A stretch of 64,000 nt of DNA, taken from assembly GCA_017656305.1 (NCBI GenBank), contig JACDOG010000001.1, positions 124,001 to 188,000 on the forward strand, given 5' to 3'. This DNA comes from Thermoanaerobacteraceae bacterium. GTDB taxonomy: Bacteria > Bacillota > JADQBR01. Below the pieces are notes generated by a model. That model did no database searches, was not told the origin of the DNA, and saw only the letters and a list, made by a program, of their open reading frames with translations. Of the stretch, positions 1 to 9,612 are shown one piece after another (the stretch's first letter is position 1; every line of letters begins with the position of its first letter). The translations under genes and the position numbers were made by a program.

Positions 1-947
1 ACAAAACTGCGTACCTGCCTGTATTTGGTCTGAAAAGAATAAACCAATGTCAGCATAAAATGGGTGAAACGGGCCACAGAACGCGATACATCACACAAAA
101 TAACCAGACGCGGCTTTCCCACCCGCCTGCGTCCCTTCACCAGTTTAATCGGCAGTCCATGGTGTTTTAAGGCCTGCTGAAACGTCGGACGCAGCAGTAT
201 CTTTCTGTGGGCACCTGTTTTGTATTTCTGCGAATAACGCACCGCCAGTTTCCTCCCCAACTTTACCACCAGTTGTTTGACCTGCTGCATTTCGACCTGA
301 GATAAGTTTATCCAATTCTTCTCCGTAACATTCCAGTGTTCTTTTAAACAATTTATCATATCACATCCCTTTTGCTCGAGGTTTAACTGTACCAGTACCA
401 GTTCTATGGCATTTTCCACGTGCCGTAATTTTTCCATGGTATTTAAGTACCGGTATTCACTGATTTGACCGGTTTCCCGCTCATGTTCCAGTTTTCGTAG
501 GACCATAAACCAGTTGTAATGCCTTTTGACTTGTTTTACCTGTTCCGTAATGGTACCGTCAAGTTGCTGGTACTGTGCAGCTACCATGCTCTTAACATGC
601 CGGAAAATATGATCCCGGGAACAGGTCAACAAATAATGCAAATCGCCGCCGGCACCACCGCTGCCCGGTTTTTCCTGACCACCGCCGTCAAGTGCAGCAG
701 TGGAAACGTTTTCGGCCTGCTTATCCGTGAAGTCTGGCAGTTTCATTAAACTTCTCAAATCTTGCAGCTTGTACCACAAGTCCCTTTTAACAGCATCCTT
801 TAATAATGTTGCACGTATAACGGTTTCATAATTCTCCTCACCCAGCAGTTGCAGGCCCGTGAGACAGTCCGCCGCTTCCGAAGGGGCAATATGCACGTCT
901 AAATCCCGCATCAGCCTAACCAGTTCAATAATTTCCTGCCACTGCAT
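1..947 (-). CDS. VWA-domain (CoxE-like) protein, 3' end outside window
   Basis: Open reading frame starting at the ATG at 947 and running off the left edge (315 codons visible). The first ~190 residues are helical with a Gly-rich linker near residue 90. Near the edge comes the start of a von Willebrand A domain with the MIDAS-like motif DVSRS after a basic stretch (KGRRRVGKPRLVILCDVS). VWA proteins of this type act with MoxR ATPases in metal insertion or complex assembly; that is family knowledge, and the target here is unknown. It starts 5 bases after the stop of the ATPase gene, so the two are surely co-transcribed. CoxE-like proteins also accompany molybdenum CO dehydrogenases, but no such enzyme is visible here. 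Confidence 0.8.
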   Translation of the reverse strand, partial: MQWQEIIELVRLMRDLDVHIAPSEAADCLTGLQLLGEENYETVIRATLLKDAVKRDLWYKLQDLRSLMKLPDFTDKQAENVSTAALDGGGQEKPGSGGAGGDLHYLLTCSRDHIFRHVKSMVAAQYQQLDGTITEQVKQVKRHYNWFMVLRKLEHERETGQISEYRYLNTMEKLRHVENAIELVLVQLNLEQKGCDMINCLKEHWNVTEKNWINLSQVEMQQVKQLVVKLGRKLAVRYSQKYKTGAHRKILLRPTFQQALKHHGLPIKLVKGRRRVGKPRLVILCDVSRSVARFTHFMLTLVYSFQTKYRQVRSF

Positions 948-952
948 AGCAG

Positions 953-1804
953 CTAACCCCACAGCCGCTTCCAGTCGGACTTTACCTTTTCCAGGTCCTT
1001 TTGTTCTTTCAGTAATGCCGCCAAAGCAGTTTTCATACTTTCCTCATCATCCTCGTCCAACCTACGTATTGCTTTAATCCAATCGATGGTTTCAGCCGTA
1101 CCGGGCGGCTTAATCAGTTCCCGCCGCCGTACCCGCTGCACAAACTGCAGCAGTTTCACGGCAAACTGCTCCTCAATTTCCGGGATATGACACCTGACCG
1201 CTGCCAGTTCTTCCGCCAATTGCGGGTAATCCAAATAGAGATAGAGGCAGCGTCTTTTTAATGCCTCACTGAGCCTTCGCTGGTTGTTACTGGTAATAAT
1301 AACATAGGGAACTGTAGCGGCATATACAGTGCCGAGCTGCGGAATACTAACCTGCCACTGGGATAACAGTTCCAACAACAAACTTTCAAACTCCTCATCA
1401 CTTTTATCAATTTCATCAATTATTAACGTCGCCTTTTGTTGAGAAGTAATGGCCTTCAACAACGGCCGCGGCAGCAAAAACTTTTCACTGTAAATCTCTG
1501 CTTCCAGCTCTTCCCACCTGCCGCTGCCCACACTCTGTATGTAAAGCAGTTGCCGGGCGTAATCCCACTCAAATAAGGCCTTACTTTCATCTATTCCCTC
1601 ATAACATTGGAGCCTGATTAAATCACTACCCATTACCCCGGCCAAAACCTCACCCAGCATGGTTTTACCCGTCCCCGCCGGACCTTCAACCAGCAGCGGC
1701 TTCTCCATTAATATGGCCAGGTACAGTACTTTGGCAGCCTCCTCATTTAACCAGTATCCCTTTTCTAAAAATTCTCTTTTCAAATTGTCCGGTGTCACCT
1801 GCAT
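953..1804 (-). CDS. MoxR-type AAA+ ATPase
   Basis: A 283-residue AAA+ ATPase of the MoxR/CoxD class. The Walker A motif is GPAGTGKT, Walker B is LIIDEID, and a sensor-1 region (YVIITSNNQRRLSEALKRRC) with Arg finger residues follows. I prefer the ATG at 1804 (MQVTPDNLKRE) because an AAGGAG ribosome site lies about 10 bases upstream; a longer frame opens at 1834 without a good site. MoxR proteins remodel or load cofactors into partner complexes together with a VWA protein, which here is the next gene. Substrate unknown. Confidence 0.88.
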   Translation of the reverse strand: MQVTPDNLKREFLEKGYWLNEEAAKVLYLAILMEKPLLVEGPAGTGKTMLGEVLAGVMGSDLIRLQCYEGIDESKALFEWDYARQLLYIQSVGSGRWEELEAEIYSEKFLLPRPLLKAITSQQKATLIIDEIDKSDEEFESLLLELLSQWQVSIPQLGTVYAATVPYVIITSNNQRRLSEALKRRCLYLYLDYPQLAEELAAVRCHIPEIEEQFAVKLLQFVQRVRRRELIKPPGTAETIDWIKAIRRLDEDDEESMKTALAALLKEQKDLEKVKSDWKRLWG

Positions 1805-1908
1805 AGAACCAGTCTCCTTTATTGTCAGCGGCAATTTCGTTTAACCCTGACACCTATACAATTAAGAAAATTATCAAAATTTCCTGCAAAAATCCGCAAA
1901 CCGCTTCT

Positions 1909-1940
1909 CAAAAAAAAAGACAGCTATTTGACGCTGTCTC
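1909..1940 (-). terminator. Intrinsic terminator downstream of guaB
   Basis: Inverted repeat GACAGC (1919-1924) and GCTGTC (1933-1938) preceded on the plus strand by nine A, so minus-strand RNA would have a hairpin followed by a U run. It also forms the outer left end of the inverted-repeat element that fills this gap, so a terminator role and an element-end role are both possible. Confidence 0.6.
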
Positions 1941-2181
1941 GGTTGTCAACAAATATTCTCCTGTGTAACAAAGACCGATGTTAACATAGTTAGACGGTTT
2001 TACTGACCCGGCACTCGGTCATGTAGACAGAAATGTATTTCACAATTTGCTGACAACCACCTGAATAACTTTTACTTATCATTTACCTGCGACTGAGTGC
2101 CGGGTTTGCGCAAGTCTCATGACAACACGTGTTAACACCGGTCGGATTTTTCCAATAATCTGAGACAGCTTTGCTACTGTC
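1919..2181. repeat. ~260 bp element with long imperfect inverted arms
   Basis: This fills most of the gap between the MoxR gene and guaB and holds no gene. The two arms match when one is reverse-complemented: GACAG and GCTGTCTC at the outer ends, GACCGRTGTTAACA (from 1974 on the left; 2130-2143 on the right) and CCCGGCACTCRGTC (from 2008 on the left; ending near 2104 on the right). The whole could fold into one long hairpin. A 25-base part of the right arm recurs at 55041-55065 with 22 matches. The pattern suggests a MITE-like or REP-like element rather than a unique regulatory site. Confidence 0.7.
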
Positions 2182-2185
2182 TTTC

Positions 2186-3669
<1,484 letters not shown>

Positions 3670-3700
3670 GCATAAAGAACTGCATCTAGCCACATGTATA

Positions 3701-4087
3701 CTAATAAATGCGCCATCGGCCGTTATAAATATAAAAGCGAAAGCGTTTCTTCAAATATTCCCGCATCAGTGCCCGGGTCAGCGGTATTAAAGTCAGAAAC
3801 CCGGTGATATCCGTCAGTAAGCCGGGGGTAATTAAAAACAAAGAACCACCTAAAATTAATAAGCCTTCAATCAGTGCATCGGATGGCATAATCCCGGCTT
3901 CCAACTGCTGCCGAATAACGCTCAGCACCATTAATCCCTGTTGTTTAGCCAGGGTAACTCCCACAACACCTGTTAGAACAATTAAAGCAAACGTACCCAG
4001 CACCCCGATTACCTGTCCCAGCTTGATCAGAAGGGCCAATTCAATTGCCGGAATTACTATAAACAGCGCAAGCAGCCAGGAAAACAT
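3701..4087 (-). CDS. fxsA: FxsA family membrane protein
   Basis: A 128-residue protein with FxsA layout: two N-terminal membrane segments (LLALFIVIPAIELALLIKLG; ALIVLTGVVGVTLAKQQG), a loop, and a hairpin LLILGGSLFLITPGLLTDITGFLTLIP ending in a basic tail. The GG-x-LLITPGLLTDxxGF signature is typical of the family. FxsA was named for suppressing phage T7 exclusion in E. coli; its normal role is unclear. ATG at 4087 is preferred over an upstream TTG because of AAGGCGGG spacing. Confidence 0.85.
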   Translation of the reverse strand: MFSWLLALFIVIPAIELALLIKLGQVIGVLGTFALIVLTGVVGVTLAKQQGLMVLSVIRQQLEAGIMPSDALIEGLLILGGSLFLITPGLLTDITGFLTLIPLTRALMREYLKKRFRFYIYNGRWRIY

Positions 4088-4144
4088 GATTACCCGCCTT
4101 TTCAATTAGTATTATTTAATTTTATCATCTCCGGAAAAAAGGAG

Positions 4145-4600
4145 TCAATAGAGATTTTCCGTCCTTCCAGCTAGCGGTATGTTGTACACTCTTATGGGAA
4201 TATCAATTTTCCTTCCCCGACAATCATACAGCTGGAAATACACCTTATGCCGGTAAAATAGACGCCGGTCCACAGTGAACAGGTAATATAATCGCGGTAT
4301 AGGCTGACCGATAGCTGTAATCTTTGTTGTACGATATTTTAAATCCTTAACATCGTAATTTAAAGATATGACGGCAAATTTTTTATTAAAATTTACTTTC
4401 CCAAGAATTTCATCTTTATTGACATGATTGGGAAAGTATGCGGCAGCTAACTGCCTTTCGGAAACAAAGAGCTGTATGCTAATGTCATCCCGGCTTAATA
4501 CACCGATGTTAAGCTGTGTCTTTACCAAATCCTTTCTGGTCAGGGTAATATACTGAACCAGCGGATATCGCAGCACCTTATTCAATAATTCCCGATCCAT
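4145..4600 (-). CDS. Hypothetical protein, 151 aa
   Basis: I do not recognise this family. The start is well supported by TAAGGAGGG before the ATG at 4600. The protein is soluble, rich in beta-forming residues (KFAVISLNYDVKDLKY; KVYFQLYDCRGRKIDIPIRVYNIP), basic, and has no signal peptide or membrane segment. It lies between fxsA and a small HTH gene with normal codon use. Confidence 0.6.
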   Translation of the reverse strand: MDRELLNKVLRYPLVQYITLTRKDLVKTQLNIGVLSRDDISIQLFVSERQLAAAYFPNHVNKDEILGKVNFNKKFAVISLNYDVKDLKYRTTKITAIGQPIPRLYYLFTVDRRLFYRHKVYFQLYDCRGRKIDIPIRVYNIPLAGRTENLY

Positions 4601-4671
4601 TACCTTCCCTCCTTAAATTCAATATACGCTTTTAAGGAGAGAAAGGTTTGCCGTACTAACCTTCTTTAAAG

Positions 4672-4694
4672 AAAAAAGCAGGAATTACTCCTGC
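4672..4694 (-). terminator. Terminator overlapping the HTH gene stop
   Basis: GCAGGA (4678-4683) and TCCTGC (4689-4694) form a stem with a six-U run on the minus strand. The TAA of the upstream small gene falls in the loop. Confidence 0.8.
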
Positions 4695-4909
4695 CCCAAC
4701 ACGCTGTGAACGCCTGTTTTTTCAAAATGTTCACGCAGATGCTCGATGGTTTTTAAAGACACACCAAATTCATCCGCCATTTCCTGGTCACTTTTCTGCT
4801 CCTGCAGGCACTGTAAAAATTCATTGTAGTCAATATTGTCCTCCTGCGCCTTTTCTTTCAGAGATAGTTCCGGACATAGCGGTGCACGGGAACTAAAATC
4901 TTCTACCAC
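4685..4909 (-). CDS. Small helix-turn-helix protein, 74 aa
   Basis: Starts at a GTG at 4909 with AAAGGAGG about 9 bases upstream. Residues 40-65 (SDQEMADEFGVSLKTIEHLREHF) read as a helix-turn-helix of the sigma-70 region 4 or LuxR kind, so it probably binds DNA. There is no ligand domain. The gene ends inside its own terminator and stands alone. Target unknown. Confidence 0.65.
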   Translation of the reverse strand: MVEDFSSRAPLCPELSLKEKAQEDNIDYNEFLQCLQEQKSDQEMADEFGVSLKTIEHLREHFEKTGVHSVLGQE

Positions 4910-5015
4910 TAAAATTACCTCCTTTAAAAAGGTACTTAGTGGTAGTTTTCCAATTCCCCAGCCTAAATAATTCTTCTTTGTCTTATCTTTTGCTAACCAA
5001 TTTTTGGCTATTGGC

Positions 5016-5282
5016 TTAGGACATCTTTTTTACCTGTTCTTCCAATTCCACAATCTTTTTATTTTTCAATATCAGGTCTTTGGCATATCTGGAGTTAGAC
5101 TGCTGCAACTTGCGATTAATCCTCTCCAGGCGTTCAAATTCCTGTTTTTTTTCTTTTTCCAATTTTTCAATTAAGTTCATCAGTACCCGGCGGCTGACAC
5201 GCAGGTGTTCCACTTTTTCCTCTAAAATGGAAATACGTTTTTTCAAAGCTTCTTTACTTTCCTTAACCAAAATTCCCACCAC
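5016..5282 (-). CDS. Small coiled-coil protein, 88 aa
   Basis: Almost the whole chain is a heptad-rich, highly charged coiled coil (LKKRISILEEKVEHLRVSRR; ILKNKKIVELEEQVKKM). It lacks a membrane segment. The start is uncertain: GTG at 5282 or an in-frame TTG four codons later, which has the better spacing to GAGGTGGTG. No function can be assigned; such proteins are often scaffolds or regulators of cell division or spore morphogenesis. Confidence 0.55.
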   Translation of the reverse strand: MVGILVKESKEALKKRISILEEKVEHLRVSRRVLMNLIEKLEKEKKQEFERLERINRKLQQSNSRYAKDLILKNKKIVELEEQVKKMS

Positions 5283-5331
5283 CTCATGATTATTATATTC
5301 AGCAGTGGGAAAATATAGTCTTCTTTATTAA

Positions 5332-6504
5332 CTACTCTGGCAAATGATAATGCCGGGCAATTCTTTCCACCGCTTCCTGCAGGCGTTGTTCAGGACATAC
5401 CAGCGCTATCCGCACGTACCGGTCCCCTTGTTTACCAAATGCGGCCCCGGGAACCACAACAACTCCCGTCCGTTTTAGAAGGTCAACGGCAAATCCCTTG
5501 GAAGATTTAAAACCGGGCGGTATGGCCGCCCAAACAAACATGGACGCCTTGGGTTTGTCAACCTGCCAACCAATCTTGTTTAAACCGTCAACCAGTACGT
5601 CCCGGCGGCGTGCATAGGTCTGCGCCAGTGATTCCACCCAGTCCTGAGGACCTGTTAATGCTGCAATGCCGGCCTGCTGTACGGGTAGAAAAACTCCATA
5701 ATCGATGTTGGATTTAATGGTTTCCAGCGCCTTGATGACCGTACTATTTCCGACAATGAATCCCAATCGGCAGCCTGCCATATTATAAGTTTTTGACAGG
5801 GAATAAAATTCAACTCCGATATCCTTGGCCCCAGGTATACTTAAAAAACTAATGGGCCGATAACCGTCAAACGCCAGTTCAGAGTAGGCAATGTCATGAC
5901 AGACCAGTATATCATACTTTTTGGCAAAGGCAACGACCTCTTCAAAGAACTCCCTTGGAGCAACGGCAGCATTGGGATTGTTGGGATAGTTTAACACCAT
6001 TATTTTGGCTCTCCAAGCTATCTCCTCAGGTATCCTCGTCAAATCAGGTAAAAAATCATTTTCCTTTACCAAAGGCATGGCATATTTTTCGCCACCGGCT
6101 AAATGGATGCCAAAGCTGTAAATAGGATAACCGGGATCCGGAACCAGCGCCACATCCCCGGGATTAACAACTGCCAGGTAAATATGCGCCAAACCATCCT
6201 GTGACCCCATTAGTGATAAAACCTCCCTATTAGGGTCCAGGAAAACGTCAAACCGTCGGCGATACATGCCGGCCACTGCTTCCCGCAATTCTTTTATTCC
6301 CTTGGTCAAAGCATAACCGTAGTTACCAGTATTTGCAACCGCTTCTTGAAGGGCTTGTACTACATGAGGCGGCGGTGGCAGGTCGGGGCTCCCAATGCTC
6401 AAATTGATAATATCTTTGCCTTTATTTTCCTCCCTGACACGCAATTCATCCATTTCAGAAAAAATAGCAGAGTCCAAACCTTCCAATCTCCGTGCTATTT
6501 CCAC
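5332..6504 (-). CDS. Class I/II aminotransferase, LL-diaminopimelate aminotransferase-like
   Basis: A 390-residue PLP enzyme. Visible marks are the N-terminal INLSIGSPDLPPP, NYPNNPNAAV, the PLP lysine in SLSKTYNMAGCRLGF and RIALVCPEQRL near the C-terminus. It resembles DapL, which converts tetrahydrodipicolinate to LL-diaminopimelate in one step and would fit with dapA, dapB, asd and dapG in this window. Closely related enzymes act on other substrates, so no gene symbol is given. Its first 10 bases overlap the end of the PHP gene, so it is co-translated with that gene. Confidence 0.75.
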   Translation of the reverse strand: MEIARRLEGLDSAIFSEMDELRVREENKGKDIINLSIGSPDLPPPPHVVQALQEAVANTGNYGYALTKGIKELREAVAGMYRRRFDVFLDPNREVLSLMGSQDGLAHIYLAVVNPGDVALVPDPGYPIYSFGIHLAGGEKYAMPLVKENDFLPDLTRIPEEIAWRAKIMVLNYPNNPNAAVAPREFFEEVVAFAKKYDILVCHDIAYSELAFDGYRPISFLSIPGAKDIGVEFYSLSKTYNMAGCRLGFIVGNSTVIKALETIKSNIDYGVFLPVQQAGIAALTGPQDWVESLAQTYARRRDVLVDGLNKIGWQVDKPKASMFVWAAIPPGFKSSKGFAVDLLKRTGVVVVPGAAFGKQGDRYVRIALVCPEQRLQEAVERIARHYHLPE

Positions 6505-7325
6505 TGTATCCTCCCCTCCCGTAGATCCAGCAGCTTTTGGACAACCTCCTTTGCTACGGTAGCTGCCCCCAAAAAATTTTTTTCCCGGGTTTCTCCATGA
6601 TAATCAGACCCGCCCGTAGCGATTAAATTGTGTTGTTCCGCCAATTTGTTAAAATATTTTGTCTGCTCTTTACTATGTTCGGGATAGTAAACTTCAATTC
6701 CTGCGAACCCCCAGGTCAATACCTCAGTCAGCTTTTCCTGTCGCTTCAATAACCCGGGATGGGCTAACACCGGTATACCGCCGGCATTCTTAACCTCCCT
6801 AACCGCATCCCGGGGGGTAAGTTTAAACCGGGGAACGTAACCGGGCCGCCCTTTACCCAGATATTTTTCAAAGGCTTCTGCGATGCTGCTGACATACCCG
6901 GCTTCAACCAAAACCTGAGCCACATGAGGGCGCCCGACCACGCCGTTTTCCGCCATGGCCGCAACTTGATTCCAGTCAACAGTTAATCCGGCATTATTTA
7001 ATTTCCTGACCATCTTCTGCCCCCGCCGCCACCGTGACTCTTCCAACTTTTCCAGCAATTGCAGCAGCCTGCTGTTCCTGTAATCAATAAAATACCCCAG
7101 CACATGTACTTCTTCATCGTTCCAGTCCGTACTGAATTCAATCCCGGGAATTACTATGAAGGATTTTCCCCGGGCAGCCGCCAGTGCTTCTTCCACGCCG
7201 CCTATAGTATCATGGTCAGTAATAGCGATACCCTCCAAGCCGCAATTGATGGCTTTCGCCACCAACTGCTTGGGACTCAGGGCACCATCAGAAGCAGTCG
7301 TATGTGTATGCAAGTCTACTGCCAT
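6495..7325 (-). CDS. PHP-domain phosphoesterase/exonuclease
   Basis: A 276-residue PHP protein with the full metal set: DLHTHTTASDG, ITDHDT, IPGIEFST, VLAHPG and GGSDYHG. This is the layout of the YciV/RNase AM and 3',5'-nucleotide bisphosphate phosphatase group, which trims short RNA or pAp. I prefer the ATG at 7325 for its spacing to GCGGGGA; an ATG at 7334 overlaps the upstream stop as ATGA. It is sandwiched between the dipeptidase and the aminotransferase with overlaps on both sides. Confidence 0.85.
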   Translation of the reverse strand: MAVDLHTHTTASDGALSPKQLVAKAINCGLEGIAITDHDTIGGVEEALAAARGKSFIVIPGIEFSTDWNDEEVHVLGYFIDYRNSRLLQLLEKLEESRWRRGQKMVRKLNNAGLTVDWNQVAAMAENGVVGRPHVAQVLVEAGYVSSIAEAFEKYLGKGRPGYVPRFKLTPRDAVREVKNAGGIPVLAHPGLLKRQEKLTEVLTWGFAGIEVYYPEHSKEQTKYFNKLAEQHNLIATGGSDYHGETREKNFLGAATVAKEVVQKLLDLREGRIQWK

Positions 7326-7330
7326 GTAAA

Positions 7331-8284
7331 TCATTCCCCGCTTTGATTTTTGGGTAATACTTTGGCCAGCAGCTTTAGTACGTTACCCCCGCAGATGGCG
7401 TCTATTTCCTGTTGGGTAAAACCTCTTTCGGAAAGACCCTTGGGGATCTTATAGTAATCCTGCACGCCGTCAATGCCGCCGGGCAGCGCGTCCACACCGT
7501 CAAAGTCCGACCCGAGACCGACATGCTCCACTCCTATCCGGTAGCAAGCATACTCTATGTGGTGCAAGATATTCTCCAGCGAAGCCTCTCCTTCAGTCAA
7601 AAACTGCGGGGCAAAGGTAATACAGACCACCCCATCATGAGCGGCCAAGGCTTTCAGTTGTAAATCGGTAAGATTGCGCGGATGGTCACACAGGGCTCGA
7701 CAGTTGGCATGAGAAACAATAATTGGCTGCCTGGAAACACGCAGCACATCCCAAAATGACCGCGGTGCCATGTGTGCAGCGTCAACCAGCATGCCCAACC
7801 GATTCATTTCCAGGATAACCTGCCTGCCAAACTCGGTTAGACCCCCGCCGCGGTGGCTAATATATGCTCCATCAGCCAGGTGATTGCGCTGATTCCAGGT
7901 TAATCCCACACTTCTCACACCCAGGCGAAAAAGGTGGCGTAAGACATAAAGGTCCTTAATCCCCTCACCACCTTCAATGGATAATAACGCCCCGCATTTT
8001 GCGTTATCAGACCTGTCCAGCTGCTGCAGGTCATCCTGAGACCGGACCAGTGTTAGCAGTTCTTCATTCTCGCTTAACTGGTGCAAAAACTTGTCCAACA
8101 ATTCCAGGGTCCGTTCCAGAGCCAAATCGGGCTTAAATTGCGTTTCCACAAACAGGGCAAAAAACTGTAATTTGATAATCCCGGCCATCCTTTCCAGGTC
8201 CAGGTGTCCCCGGTTCCTTCTTAAGCTTTCATTTTCCAATACTCGACTTATGGAGTCGCAATGCGTGTCTACAATATACGCCAA
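7331..8284 (-). CDS. Membrane-dipeptidase family (M19) peptidase
   Basis: A 317-residue zinc dipeptidase of the renal dipeptidase family. Marks include VDTHCDSI (first metal motif), ALLSIEGGEGI with the bridging Glu, GVRSVGLTWNQRN, ISHANCRALCDHPRNL and GLGSDFDGVD. A TTG start at 8284 is chosen because AAGGGGGG lies 8 bases before it and the protein then begins directly at the conserved VDTHCD. Family members hydrolyse dipeptides; a dipeptidase near spoVS is also seen in other spore formers. First gene of a three-gene overlapping operon. Confidence 0.88.
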   Translation of the reverse strand: MAYIVDTHCDSISRVLENESLRRNRGHLDLERMAGIIKLQFFALFVETQFKPDLALERTLELLDKFLHQLSENEELLTLVRSQDDLQQLDRSDNAKCGALLSIEGGEGIKDLYVLRHLFRLGVRSVGLTWNQRNHLADGAYISHRGGGLTEFGRQVILEMNRLGMLVDAAHMAPRSFWDVLRVSRQPIIVSHANCRALCDHPRNLTDLQLKALAAHDGVVCITFAPQFLTEGEASLENILHHIEYACYRIGVEHVGLGSDFDGVDALPGGIDGVQDYYKIPKGLSERGFTQQEIDAICGGNVLKLLAKVLPKNQSGE

Positions 8285-8429
8285 GCTAGTTCCCCCCTTG
8301 ATTTTTGCTGTGCAGTGACTTGATACTTTGTCAGTTATTATATGCCGCTTTGCCATTAAAATATATGTATATAACATCACGTGCTTTTATAAGTCCAGGC
8401 GGCAGCATGGACAAAACCGCCATAACAAG

Positions 8430-8470
8430 CACAAACCTGTTTGCCTACTCGCTAGACAAACAGGTTTGTG
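8430..8470 (-). terminator. 14-bp perfect hairpin downstream of spoVS
   Basis: CACAAACCTGTTTG (8430-8443) and its exact complement (8457-8470) around a 13-base loop. It lies between spoVS and the dipeptidase. The U run is weak on the minus strand, so it may be a terminator with poor tail or an mRNA-stabilising structure. Confidence 0.55.
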
Positions 8471-8511
8471 TAGATTTTACCTTCAACACCCCTGTTTCAA
8501 CCAAAAACTTT

Positions 8512-8772
8512 TTAACGAGGCTCCACTATGAGTTTTATTGCAGTCCGTTCTTCCCCGTCAATTTGGATGTCTGTAAATGCAGGAATACAAATCAAATCAA
8601 TACCGCTAGGAGCTACAAAACCTCTAGCAATTGCTACAGCTTTCACCGCTTGATTTAAAGCACCTGCCCCAATTGCCTGGATTTCTGCAGCGCCCCGCTC
8701 CCTTAAAACCCCTGCTAAAGCACCTGCAACAGAATTTGGACTCGATTTTGCTGAAACTTTCAATACTTCCAT
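8512..8772 (-). CDS. spoVS: Stage V sporulation protein S
   Basis: An 86-residue protein matching SpoVS along its length (MEVLKVSAKSSPNSVAGALAGVLRE at the start, ending KLIVEPR). SpoVS is a small Alba-like nucleic-acid-binding protein needed for normal stage V spore development. The ATG at 8772 has GGAGG upstream. It has its own sigma-H-type promoter. Confidence 0.96.
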   Translation of the reverse strand: MEVLKVSAKSSPNSVAGALAGVLRERGAAEIQAIGAGALNQAVKAVAIARGFVAPSGIDLICIPAFTDIQIDGEERTAIKLIVEPR

Positions 8773-8820
8773 GCCTCGACCTCCTTAATTGTTTCATTGT
8801 AAAGGTAAGCCCCCGTTACC

Positions 8821-8852
8821 TATGTATTCTATAATAACAAAAAAATTCCTTT
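8821..8852 (-). promoter_or_regulatory. Sigma-H-type promoter of spoVS
   Basis: On the minus strand AAAGGAATT (-35) and ATAGAATA (-10) are separated by 11 bases, fitting the sigma-H consensus RnAGGAwwW-N11/12-RnnGAAT. It lies about 50 bases before the spoVS start. B. subtilis spoVS is known to depend on sigma-H. Confidence 0.75.
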
Positions 8853-8938
8853 TTTTGTTTTTTCTTTTTACAAATATTCTTAATACTTTTTTCCACTGTT
8901 TTGTCCCTGCTAACTACATGTTTGCACTTACTTAATTG

Positions 8939-9457
8939 TTATTTATTGAATACCATAACCTTGCCTTCATCCCGGTAGGCGTACAAGCGCTTGCTGGAAA
9001 AATCCTGGGAAATGTTATCCAGAATATCGCCTATTAACTGTTCCTGATAGTCCAATTCTTCCTCCAATAAAGGTTCATTAGCATCAGCAACCAGTAGGTC
9101 CGGAAATTCCTGATGCAACAAAGAGATAATTAAAGAAATTTCATCCTGTGTCAGGCTACCAATATCTCTCTTGATTTCCAGTATTGTTACCTTCTCATGT
9201 TTCCAGCACTTTATATCCAGACTTTTAATCGTAATATCTTTGAACCAGCAAAAAGTATGTACGCTTTCACTTACAACTTCGGTCAACCTTGCAACACGAC
9301 CATCATCTATTACCTCGGGCAGCATGAACGAAAACTTGATGACCTTACTCTCAGGGTCGAAATTTATGGTTCCCACCTCGGGATAACGTACCAAAATGGA
9401 AACCAAAAGATTGATGCTATCGGAAACCCTGTCCCCATTCTCATATTTAAGCTTCAT
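8939..9457 (-). CDS. Hypothetical protein, 172 aa
   Basis: Not recognised. The N-terminal half has alternating strands (INLLVSILVRYPEVGTINFDPESKVIKFSFML) and the C-terminal half is acidic and helical (ANEPLLEEELDYQEQLIGDILDNI). No membrane segment. ATG at 9457 is preferred because AAGGCAGG is well spaced; a GTG sits slightly upstream. It lies between rny and spoVS, where small conserved genes of unknown role occur in related genomes. Confidence 0.6.
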   Translation of the reverse strand: MKLKYENGDRVSDSINLLVSILVRYPEVGTINFDPESKVIKFSFMLPEVIDDGRVARLTEVVSESVHTFCWFKDITIKSLDIKCWKHEKVTILEIKRDIGSLTQDEISLIISLLHQEFPDLLVADANEPLLEEELDYQEQLIGDILDNISQDFSSKRLYAYRDEGKVMVFNK

Positions 9458-9572
9458 CGAACACATCACCTGCCTTGATTTTTGCGACAGCTTCTAGTGT
9501 TATATAAAGTTCTTTAAACTTAACAGTATTTCCTGCCGGCCGGCTTAAAGTTTAGAAAAAAATATTGCCAGT

Positions 9573-9602
9573 AAAAAGCTAACGGCCCCTTGCGGGGCCG
9601 TT
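9573..9602 (-). terminator. Terminator of rny
   Basis: AACGGCCCC (9581-9589), tetraloop, GGGGCCGTT (9594-9602): a 9-bp GC-rich stem with AGCTTTTT after it on the minus strand. It begins 11 bases past the rny stop. Confidence 0.9.
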
Positions 9603-9612
9603 ATTTTCCTCT

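Noticed and set aside
1-1804. MoxR/VWA pair as accessory genes for a molybdenum CO dehydrogenase
   Set aside because: No coxL/M/S genes are visible, and MoxR-VWA pairs are widespread; the link to CO would rest on the family name alone.
8430-8470. 14-bp perfect inverted repeat as a recombination or attachment site
   Set aside because: It sits exactly between convergently placed operon ends (spoVS end, dipeptidase leader), has no second copy that I saw, and a terminator or mRNA-end role is simpler.
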